From: an uncultured Pseudomonadota bacterium | GTDB taxonomy: Bacteria; Pseudomonadota; Gammaproteobacteria; Burkholderiales; Casimicrobiaceae | NCBI GenBank assembly: GCA_937958295.1 | Contig: CALFEY010000203.1 | Location: 1 to 27,488 of the forward strand | Direction of reading: 5' to 3' | Length of the DNA: 27,488 nt | In this document: one piece after another, positions 21,348 to 27,488 of the stretch | Layout: the number at the start of each line of letters is the position of its first letter | How positions within the stretch are numbered: the first letter of the stretch is position 1 | Translations under genes and position numbers: made by a program | The notes under the pieces: generated by a model | What the model was told of the DNA's origin: nothing | What the model saw: only the letters and a program-made list of their open reading frames with translations | The model's database searches: none

Positions 21348-23318
21348 CTACGACTGAAGATTTCCTGCGATGCGGCTCAACGCCGCATCGGTACCCCGCG
21401 CAATCTCGGACGTTCTGAAGTCGGGCACCGTGGGCATCGACAGCCCCGATTCGCCGCCAAGGTCGGCGGCCGCATCGGCGTAGTCGGCCAAGGCATCGGC
21501 GTAGTCGTAGGCGGTGACCGCGATATCGAATGCCCCATCGATGGCGCCGCCGTGGACGGCTTGCGTGATGTCCGGCGCCGCGAGCACGCCGGAAAACGCC
21601 TCGATGGCGCTGTCGAAGTGCGCGGGCTCGACCGCGGCGATCTGGGCGCTGTCGCGGTCGAAGACTGCTGCAAGTGCCTCGTCGAACTGCGCGTCGATGG
21701 AAGGAGCGTCGTTGGACCACGCGTGGGAGGACGCGTCCGTGCCATTGCCCACGGGCGCGACATCTCCCCACGCGATGGCATCGCCGTCGCTCTCGCTCGC
21801 GGCCACCGACGCCTCATTGCCGGTCTCCCCCGTTTGCGCATCCGCGTGAAGGTCCGCATCCGACACAAGCGGGACCTCCGGGCCGGTGACCGACGCAAGG
21901 TCGTAGTTGGGACCCGCGTGGGCGGCAGCGGCAGACGTTCCTGCAAGCGTAATGCCGAGATCGCCGTTTTTCCAGTGCTTCACTTCGATGACGTTCGCCG
22001 GCGTGCTCGCGCCGCCGACAGCGCCTTCATCGAAGGTGCGGATGGTCAGTGTGCCCGGTTCGCTTGGGCTGCCCGCCAAAGAGAACTGGACCCGTCCGTC
22101 GGCGGACGTCCACGCTCCCTCGCCGCTGGCGGACATGGTCCCGCTCAGTTCGCTGCCGTCGATCTCGATGGCGCCGAGGCCATCGGCGTCGAGGATCGTA
22201 TCCGTGCCATCGCCGCGCTCGAGGACGTAGGTATCGCGGCCTGCGCCCCCTTCCAGGCGATCGTTGCCGCGACCGCCGGTGAGAAGGTCATCCCCGCTGC
22301 CGCCGGCTAGCTGGTCGTGGCCGCGCCCGCCCTCGAGCTCGTCGTCGCCTTGATCGCCCGCCAGCTGGTCATTGCCGGCGCCGCCCATCACGAGATCGTT
22401 GCCTTGGCCGCCTTCCAGGTGGTCGCCCCCCGCCCCCCCGCGCAGGACATCGTCGCCAGCCCCGCCGTACATCCGGTCCGATCCGCTCACGCCCTGCAGG
22501 AGCTCGTCCCCGGCGCTGCCGAACACCACCTGGTTCTGTCCGGCACCCTCGACCCCGGTCTTGAGCTCGAGGATCGCGGGATTGCCATTGGCGTCGATCG
22601 ACGTGCGGTCGACGAACGTCCAGTCCTCGCGACCCGCCACCACCCGCTCCTCGCTCCCGCCGGCCTTCCACGCGAGGAGCTTGGCCCGGTCGTCGAGCCA
22701 CGAGTCGCTCACGAGCTGCTCGCCGGAGTCGGGATCGAAACGGTCGAGCGCGCCCGTGGCATTGGCCTGCGCGAAGAGCGCCCGGTTGCCGATGAAGGCG
22801 ATGGGATTCATGCCGGCCAACGCATGCCGATAGCCGATGTCGCCCTTGGCAAGCTCCGCGATCTGCCCGCCAGTCATGCCGGCGAGGTCGACGACGCGGG
22901 CATGGTGGGCCGGATCGGCCACAAAGGCATCGAGGGCCGACGAATCCGCGCTGGCGTTACCCAGCAGATCTTCGGCGAGCAGCGACTGCAGGCGTGCGCC
23001 GCGCTCGATGTCCTGTCCGCCGGCACGATTCCAGATCGACGCAAACGCCTCGCCGGTGAGCGACGGATCGAGCGCACGAAGCCATCCCTCCATTTGGTCG
23101 CGGGTGGCGGAAGACGTGAAGGCAACCTCGCCCCCCTCCCGCCCTTCGACCACGGTCGCGGTCGCGGCCATGGGCGGGCCATCGCCGGGCACCCCGGGCT
23201 GCAGGATGGTCCCTGCCGCCAGGCCCTCCGCAATGGCGGCGGGCGCCATGCCCGACCACACCGCAGTGATGTACGGAATAGGCTGCCCCTTGTTGCCGGT
23301 GGTGTCGTCGAAGGCCAT
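21348..23318 (-). CDS. RTX protein 2: short RTX protein without a lipase motif
   Basis: This is a 656-aa protein from ATG 23318, chosen over an upstream in-frame ATG (23438) because GGAAAGGAA lies just before it. Residues 1-200 are non-repeat and contain no GxSxG. A connector (about 200-270: DRFDPDSGEQLVSDSWLDDR, then NQVVFGSAGDELLQG) resembles the region just before the RTX repeats of the giant protein. About ten RTX nonapeptides follow (266-362), then a module ending in VIEVKHWKNGDLGITLAG. The last ~150 residues are rich in Asp and Ala and end RIAGNLQS. It is the first gene of the secretion operon and should be exported by the same HlyD/HlyB pair. It may be a catalytically empty relative of the giant protein with a structural, carrier or partner role. 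Confidence 0.88.
   Translation of the reverse strand: MAFDDTTGNKGQPIPYITAVWSGMAPAAIAEGLAAGTILQPGVPGDGPPMAATATVVEGREGGEVAFTSSATRDQMEGWLRALDPSLTGEAFASIWNRAGGQDIERGARLQSLLAEDLLGNASADSSALDAFVADPAHHARVVDLAGMTGGQIAELAKGDIGYRHALAGMNPIAFIGNRALFAQANATGALDRFDPDSGEQLVSDSWLDDRAKLLAWKAGGSEERVVAGREDWTFVDRTSIDANGNPAILELKTGVEGAGQNQVVFGSAGDELLQGVSGSDRMYGGAGDDVLRGGAGGDHLEGGQGNDLVMGGAGNDQLAGDQGDDELEGGRGHDQLAGGSGDDLLTGGRGNDRLEGGAGRDTYVLERGDGTDTILDADGLGAIEIDGSELSGTMSASGEGAWTSADGRVQFSLAGSPSEPGTLTIRTFDEGAVGGASTPANVIEVKHWKNGDLGITLAGTSAAAAHAGPNYDLASVTGPEVPLVSDADLHADAQTGETGNEASVAASESDGDAIAWGDVAPVGNGTDASSHAWSNDAPSIDAQFDEALAAVFDRDSAQIAAVEPAHFDSAIEAFSGVLAAPDITQAVHGGAIDGAFDIAVTAYDYADALADYADAAADLGGESGLSMPTVPDFRTSEIARGTDAALSRIAGNLQS
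22233..22523 (-). repeat. RTX nonapeptide array of RTX protein 2
   Basis: About ten consecutive GGxGxDxLx nonapeptides (27-bp period) run from FGSAGDELLQG to GGAGRDTYVLERGDG, forming one Ca-binding beta-roll. Confidence 0.9.
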
Positions 23319-23491
23319 GGCGGTTCCTTTCCGAAAGATCGCGTGACAACGCAGGCGCCGTGCATGACGCGCGAAAGCGGGCGCGCCGGACACAGGCCGG
23401 TTGGCGATCAGGATGGCGGAAAGGAAGCCGGCGTGCATTCATCCATTTGGACGAGTTGCATCACTGCTCCAGCGTGCTAACCCCACACGCA

Positions 23492-23509
23492 CCGGCGCAC
23501 GCGCACCGG
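23492..23509 (-). terminator. GC-rich hairpin downstream of lutC, possible terminator
   Basis: On the minus strand CCGGTGC and GCGCCGG (with one G-T pair) form a 7-bp stem with a GCGT loop, 25 bases after the lutC stop. No T tract follows. It lies in the 216-base gap 23319-23534, which must also carry the promoter of the RTX operon; I could not identify a convincing promoter there. Confidence 0.3.
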
Positions 23510-23534
23510 AAGAACTGACAGGCTGTTGTAGCCC

Positions 23535-24224
23535 TTACAACACCAGAATATGCACCCGGTAAGGCCCGTGCGCCCCGAGCACGATCGTCTGCTCGATGTC
23601 CCCGGTACGCGACGGCCCCGAGATGAAGTTGATCGCGCGCGGCGTGCCCGCGCGCTCCTTGCGCACCAGCGCGAAGGCTTCTTCCATCCCCGACACGATG
23701 CGGTCGGCGCGCAGCACCGCCACGTGGGTGTCGGGCAGGAGCGCAGTGGCGGTGGGCGTGTCGGCGCCGCTCACGAACACGAGCGTGCCGGTTTCGGCCA
23801 CGGCGCAGAAGCAGCCGGTCACGCCCAGGCGGTCGTGACCCACCGTGGGACGTGCCTCCACGGCAAGCCCCGCGCCCGCCCAGTCGAGGCTGCCGAACTC
23901 GGGCCAGCACACCCCGCTCGTGGAGCGCTGCATGGCGATGCGCTCCGGCAGGCTCAGCGTGGCGACGTAGCTCGCCACGCGCTGCGGCACCTCGGCCAGC
24001 GAGGCAATACGCTCCACCGTGCTGGCCATGTCTCCGGCGCGATCGACAAAGCGCTGCACAAGGTCTTGGGGCATGGCCGGCCGCGGACCCTGCGCGTGCG
24101 CGGCCACGTAGGCATCCGCCCGCGCCCGCGCCTCGGCATCGGAGCCCGTGCGTCCCAAAGCCTTGCGCACGCGCGCCATCAAGGCCTCGCGCGAGGCCTT
24201 GTTATCGGCGATGAACTGCGTCAC
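23535..24224 (-). CDS. lutC: Lactate utilisation protein C (LUD domain)
   Basis: This 229-aa protein starts at GTG 24224, overlapping the TGA of the aminotransferase gene (GTGA). An N-terminal helical part with SREALMARVRKALGR is followed by the LUD domain: LDWAGAGLAVEARPTVGHDRLGVTGCFCAVAETGTLVFVSG, LLPDTHVAVLRADRIVSGMEEAF, and the closing INFISGPSRTGDIEQTIVLGAHGPYRVHILVL. LutC works with LutA and LutB in oxidation of L-lactate to pyruvate, a flavin-independent, Fe-S-based system known from Bacillus and many proteobacteria. It is the last gene of the operon. The GTxTGADxA/IAETG-type motif is present with Cys in place of some usual residues (GCFCAVAETG). Confidence 0.9.
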   Translation of the reverse strand: MTQFIADNKASREALMARVRKALGRTGSDAEARARADAYVAAHAQGPRPAMPQDLVQRFVDRAGDMASTVERIASLAEVPQRVASYVATLSLPERIAMQRSTSGVCWPEFGSLDWAGAGLAVEARPTVGHDRLGVTGCFCAVAETGTLVFVSGADTPTATALLPDTHVAVLRADRIVSGMEEAFALVRKERAGTPRAINFISGPSRTGDIEQTIVLGAHGPYRVHILVL

Positions 24225-25456
24225 GCCGCCTTGCCCTTCTTCACGAAGTCGGCGAGACGGGCCACGCCCTTCTCGATGGCCTCGGTAGACGCGGCATACG
24301 AGAAGCGGATGTGCTGCCCGTCGCCGGGCACGCGACGGCCGAAGTGGATGTCGGCCAGCACCGCGATGCCCGCCTCGTTCAGCAAGCGCTTGCGAAACTC
24401 CTCGGAGTCGGCGCAGCCGGTGAGCCGGCACGCTTCGGTCACGTTGGGCCAGGCGTAGAACGCCCCGCCCGGCGCCGCGCACGTGATGCCGGGAATGTCG
24501 TTGAGCAAGCCCACGATGAGGTCGCGCCGCTCGAGGAAGCGCGCGCGCATCTCGTCGGCGGCGTCCTGCGGACCGGCGATGGCGGCCACCGCGGCCCACT
24601 GCGAAATCTGCGAGGCGCACGACTCGGTGTTGGTGATCCACCGCGTGAACACGGGGGCAAGCGTGCGGTTGGCGATGTAGCCGATGCGCCAGCCGGTCAT
24701 GGCCCACGTCTTGGACGCGCCGTCGCTGATCACCGTGCGCTCGAGCATGCCGGCCCGCGTGGCGATGGAGTCGAAGGTGCCGTCGTATACGAGGCGCGAG
24801 TAGATCTCGTCGGCGAACACCCACACCTGCGGATGCCGGCGGAGGATGTCCGCGATGGCATCGAGGTCGGCGCCGGTGAGGATGCCGCCCGTGGGGTTCT
24901 GCGGCGTGTTGAGGATGAGCAGGCGCGTCTTGGGGGTGATCTTGGCTTCGAGCTCGGCCGGGTCGAAGGCAAAGTGCCGCGACTCGCGCAGGTAGATCGG
25001 CACCGGCACGGCCCCGTTGGCGAGGATCTGCGACTCGTAGATCGGAAAGCCCGGCACGGGATAGATCACCTCGTCGCCCGCGCCGTAGTCCGTGACCGAG
25101 GCGATGGTGTACGCGATGAACGGCTTGGCGCCCGCGCCCACCACGACGTCGTCGGCCTTGATGTCGAGGCCGCGGCGCGCGCCTAAGTCCTTGGCGGCCG
25201 CAGCGCGCAGCTCGTCGATACCCGCGCTCGGGGTGTAACCGTGCTTGCCACCACGAATGGCGTCCACCGCGGCATCCTGCACGTGCTTCGGGGTAGGAAA
25301 GTCGGGCTGGCCGATGCAGAAGGAGATGATGTCCTTGCCGGAACGCTGCAAGGCGTTCACTTCGGCCAGGACGACGAAGGCATTTTCGGTGCCGAGGGAC
25401 TCGGCGCGACGCGACAGGCGGGGCATGGCGAGGTGGGAGGCGTGGGGGGCGTTCAT
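24221..25456 (-). CDS. Class I/II PLP-dependent aminotransferase inside the lut operon
   Basis: This 411-aa protein starts at ATG 25456 (ATGA overlap with the lutB stop). It is a fold-type I PLP enzyme with all main residues: NTPQNPTGG (Asn187), ADEIY (Asp216, Tyr219), SDGASKTWAMTGWRIGY (PLP-binding Lys249, Arg257), and a C-terminal HIRFSYA with the substrate-carboxylate Arg. It resembles the AspC/alanine-aminotransferase group of general 2-oxo acid aminotransferases. It lies between lutB and lutC with overlapping starts and stops on both sides, so it is translated with them. Pyruvate made by LutABC could be its amino acceptor (giving alanine) or its product; which one is inference. Substrate specificity cannot be read from sequence. 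Confidence 0.92.
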   Translation of the reverse strand: MNAPHASHLAMPRLSRRAESLGTENAFVVLAEVNALQRSGKDIISFCIGQPDFPTPKHVQDAAVDAIRGGKHGYTPSAGIDELRAAAAKDLGARRGLDIKADDVVVGAGAKPFIAYTIASVTDYGAGDEVIYPVPGFPIYESQILANGAVPVPIYLRESRHFAFDPAELEAKITPKTRLLILNTPQNPTGGILTGADLDAIADILRRHPQVWVFADEIYSRLVYDGTFDSIATRAGMLERTVISDGASKTWAMTGWRIGYIANRTLAPVFTRWITNTESCASQISQWAAVAAIAGPQDAADEMRARFLERRDLIVGLLNDIPGITCAAPGGAFYAWPNVTEACRLTGCADSEEFRKRLLNEAGIAVLADIHFGRRVPGDGQHIRFSYAASTEAIEKGVARLADFVKKGKAA

Positions 25457-26877
25457 GGCGCGGTGCGTTGCGGATTCTTGCGCTCGGCATAGAGGTCGCG
25501 GAAAGTGCGGCCGGCCGGCGCGGGCATGTCGCGGCCCTGCGTCCAGCCTCCGCCGAGCGGCAGCTTGTGGATCATGCCCTGCGCATCGGCGCGCTTGCGC
25601 AGGTAGCGCATGCCCACGCGCGTGGCCCAGGCATACAGCTTCGGGCGTTGCGCGAACCAGGCCCACAGGCGCAGGCCGGCGCGCTCGTTCCACGGGCGGA
25701 GGTCGTCGTCGAACTCGCGCTCGCGCAGCTTGCGCTGGAGGTCGGGCAGCGGGATCTTGACGGGGCACACCACGCCGCACTGGTTGCACAGGGTGGAGGC
25801 GTGCGGCAGGTCGGGGGCGTTCTCGAGGCCCACGTACATGGGCGTGAGCACGGAGCCGATCGGCCCCGGGTACACCCATCCATACGAATGGCCGCCGATG
25901 TTCTGGTAGACGGGACAGTGGTTCATGCACGCGCCGCAGCGGATGCAGCGCAGGGCGTCCTTCACGTCGCTCGCGAGGACATCGGTGCGGCCGCTGTCCA
26001 CGAGGATGAAGTACATGTGATCCGCGCCGTGGAACTCGCCTTCGCCCTTCTTGCCGGTGAGGAGGTCCACGTAGTTGCTGATGGACTGTCCCGTGGCCGA
26101 GCGTGGCAGCAAGCGCATCAACGTGGCGACGTCTTCCAGCGTGGGCACGAGCTTCTCGATGCCGGAGATCGCCACGTGCACTTTGGGCAGGGTGGTACCG
26201 AGGGTGGCGTTGCCCTCGTTGGTCACGAGCACCACCGAGCCCGTCTCGGCCACGAAGAAGTTGCCGCCAGAGATGCCCATGTCGGCGGTGAGATAGTGAT
26301 CGCGGAGGATGCCGCGCGCCTCGAGCGTGAGCTCCTCGATGACGTCCTTGCGCGGCGTGCCGTGCTTGCGCGCGAAGAGGTCGGCGACTTCGTCTTTGCT
26401 CTTGTGCAACGCCGGGCCGATGATGTGCGACGGCGGCTCGTAGTCGTTGATCTGCAGGATGTACTCGCCGAGGTCGGTCTCGACCACGGTCATGCCCGCA
26501 CCCTCGATCGCATGGTCGAGCGCGGACTCCTCCGACACCATCGACTTCGACTTGATGATCTTGCGCACGGTGTGCCGGGCGGCGATGCCGAGCACGAGCT
26601 TGTTCACCTCCGCCGGGTCTTGCGCGAAGAGCACGGTGGCTCCGCGCGCGGTGGCGGCCTCCTCGAACTTGGCGATCCACACATCGAGGTCGTCGAGGGC
26701 GCGCTGGCGAATGGCGCGGGCGGCTTCGCGCGTGCCTTCGAAGTCGTCGAGCTCCACGATCGCCGACTTGCGGGCGCCCACGAACTTGGTCTTGAACTTG
26801 ACGAGGTTCTTCTGCAGCTGCTCGTTGGCGAGGTTGTCGTGGGCCCTCGCCTTGAAATGCATGGACGCGACTTGCAT
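25453..26877 (-). CDS. lutB: Lactate utilisation iron-sulfur protein LutB
   Basis: This is a 474-aa protein from ATG 26877, which shares one base with the lutA stop (TGATG). A second ATG five codons on is possible. The N-terminal LUD-type domain (about 60-300) includes HIIGPALHKSKDEV, ADMGISGGNFFVAETGSVVLVTNEGN and PKVHVAISGIEKLVP. It is followed by two ferredoxin-type clusters: CIRCGACMNHC (Cys311, 314, 317, then 321 before Pro) and CNQCGVVCPV (Cys364, 367, 371). The C-terminal ~100 residues complete the usual LutB length. It is the electron-transfer and catalytic core of the LutABC L-lactate oxidation complex in the cytoplasm. Confidence 0.95.
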   Translation of the reverse strand: MQVASMHFKARAHDNLANEQLQKNLVKFKTKFVGARKSAIVELDDFEGTREAARAIRQRALDDLDVWIAKFEEAATARGATVLFAQDPAEVNKLVLGIAARHTVRKIIKSKSMVSEESALDHAIEGAGMTVVETDLGEYILQINDYEPPSHIIGPALHKSKDEVADLFARKHGTPRKDVIEELTLEARGILRDHYLTADMGISGGNFFVAETGSVVLVTNEGNATLGTTLPKVHVAISGIEKLVPTLEDVATLMRLLPRSATGQSISNYVDLLTGKKGEGEFHGADHMYFILVDSGRTDVLASDVKDALRCIRCGACMNHCPVYQNIGGHSYGWVYPGPIGSVLTPMYVGLENAPDLPHASTLCNQCGVVCPVKIPLPDLQRKLREREFDDDLRPWNERAGLRLWAWFAQRPKLYAWATRVGMRYLRKRADAQGMIHKLPLGGGWTQGRDMPAPAGRTFRDLYAERKNPQRTAP

Positions 26878-27488
26878 CAGGTCTCCGTGGGTCCGGCGAG
26901 CACTTCCGCCACATGCAGTACGCGCGTGGTGGCGTTGCCGCGGCGGCGCAGGCGTCCTTCGATGTTCAGCATGCAGCCGAGGTCGCCCAGCACCAGGGCA
27001 TCGGCGCCCGACTCCTCCACCCGCCTGCACTTGTTGTCGGCGAGCGTGGTGGAAATCTCCCCGAACTTGATCGAGAACGTGCCGCCGAAGCCGCAGCAGG
27101 TCTCCGCCTCGGACATCTCCTTGAGGGCAAGGCCGGGCACGCTCGCCAGGAGCTCGCGCGGCTGATCCTTGACGCCCATCTCGCGCAGGCCCGCACAGCA
27201 ATCGTGATAGGTGATCGTGCCGTCGAACGTGCCGGGTACCTGCTTGACCTTGAGCACGTTCACGAGGAAGTCGGTGAGCTCATAGGTGCGCTCGCCCAGC
27301 GCCTGCGCACGCGCAAGCAGCGCCGGATCGGACTTGCACAGGTCGGCGTAGTGCGTGCGGATCATGCCGCTGCACGAGCCCGACGGCGCGACCAGCCAGT
27401 CGCAGCCTTCGAACTCGGCGATCGTCTTGCGCGCGAGGTCGATCGCGTCGGCGCGGTCGCCGCCGTTGTAGGCCGGCTGGCCGCAGCA
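26877..27488 (-). CDS. lutA: Lactate utilisation protein LutA (CCG domain), 5' end outside the window
   Basis: 203 codons are visible; the frame is open to the right edge and the true start is upstream of it. Both CCG (cysteine-rich) heterodisulfide-reductase-type motifs can be seen: CCGQPAYNGG at the very edge with APSGSCSG, and YHDCCAGLREMG with ETCCGFGGTF. These cysteines bind Fe-S clusters in LutA/GlcF/HdrB-like proteins. An internal ATG at 27365 lies after the first motif and is not the start. It is the first visible gene of the operon and is coupled to lutB by TGATG. Confidence 0.93.
   Translation of the reverse strand, partial: CCGQPAYNGGDRADAIDLARKTIAEFEGCDWLVAPSGSCSGMIRTHYADLCKSDPALLARAQALGERTYELTDFLVNVLKVKQVPGTFDGTITYHDCCAGLREMGVKDQPRELLASVPGLALKEMSEAETCCGFGGTFSIKFGEISTTLADNKCRRVEESGADALVLGDLGCMLNIEGRLRRRGNATTRVLHVAEVLAGPTET

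Noticed and set aside
23318..23438. Upstream ATG (23438) as start of RTX protein 2
   Set aside because: The extra 40 residues are Arg-rich and unlike the rest, whereas ATG 23318 has a strong GGAAAGGAA ribosome-binding site.
23525..23541. GTTGTA/TACAAC inverted repeat at the lutC stop as a terminator
   Set aside because: The stem is only six base pairs, AT-rich, overlaps the stop codon and has no T tract.

Overview
The window is GC-rich (about two thirds G+C by eye) and gene-dense, with many GTG starts and several 1- or 4-base stop/start overlaps. Gene content fits a betaproteobacterium-like Gram-negative: a UdgX/radical SAM repair pair, a LutABC-type lactate operon, a type I secretion system and a homologue of methyl parathion hydrolase. 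I cannot name the genus. No rRNA, tRNA, CRISPR array, insertion sequence or phage gene is visible, and no gene-free stretch reaches 300 bases.

Bases 1-2435 (minus strand) hold a DNA-repair pair. A radical SAM protein with a helix-hairpin-helix tail is followed, with a GTGA overlap, by a DUF4130-UdgX fusion that runs off the left edge. The fusion gene carries an apparent one-base frameshift at a C run near 1057-1060. A 20-bp imperfect palindrome lies just upstream of the pair.

Bases 2616-5868 (plus strand) hold six small genes: a GFA-family protein, a small secreted protein, two GNAT acetyltransferases, a secreted protein of unknown function, and an exported metallo-beta-lactamase-fold hydrolase of the methyl parathion hydrolase lineage. 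The hydrolase keeps the presumed ancestral (lactonase) residue at all five positions I recall as separating the two activities.

Bases 5932-23318 (minus strand) read as one secretion operon in the order: RTX protein 2 (656 aa, no lipase motif), a membrane-anchored protein of unknown function (280 aa), giant RTX lipase-like protein 1 (3641 aa), HlyD-type adaptor (459 aa), HlyB-type ABC exporter (722 aa). The unknown gene and the giant gene share a GTGA overlap. The unknown gene and the 5' end of the giant gene are clearly less GC-rich than their surroundings. The giant protein has an N-terminal alpha/beta-hydrolase domain (GYSLGG), several Ca-binding RTX arrays, five interspersed HCBP-related segments and a ten-interval array with a strict 243-bp period. 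Both RTX proteins share a connector before the RTX repeats and a KNGDLGI module after them. No TolC-type outer-membrane gene is in the window.

Bases 23535-27488 (minus strand) hold a tightly coupled lactate-utilisation operon, lutA (partial)-lutB-aminotransferase-lutC. A PLP aminotransferase is inserted between lutB and lutC.

The most interesting part is the RTX operon. The unknown membrane protein sits where a cognate immunity protein, foldase or regulator of the lipase head would be expected. That role is inference and is not shown by the sequence.
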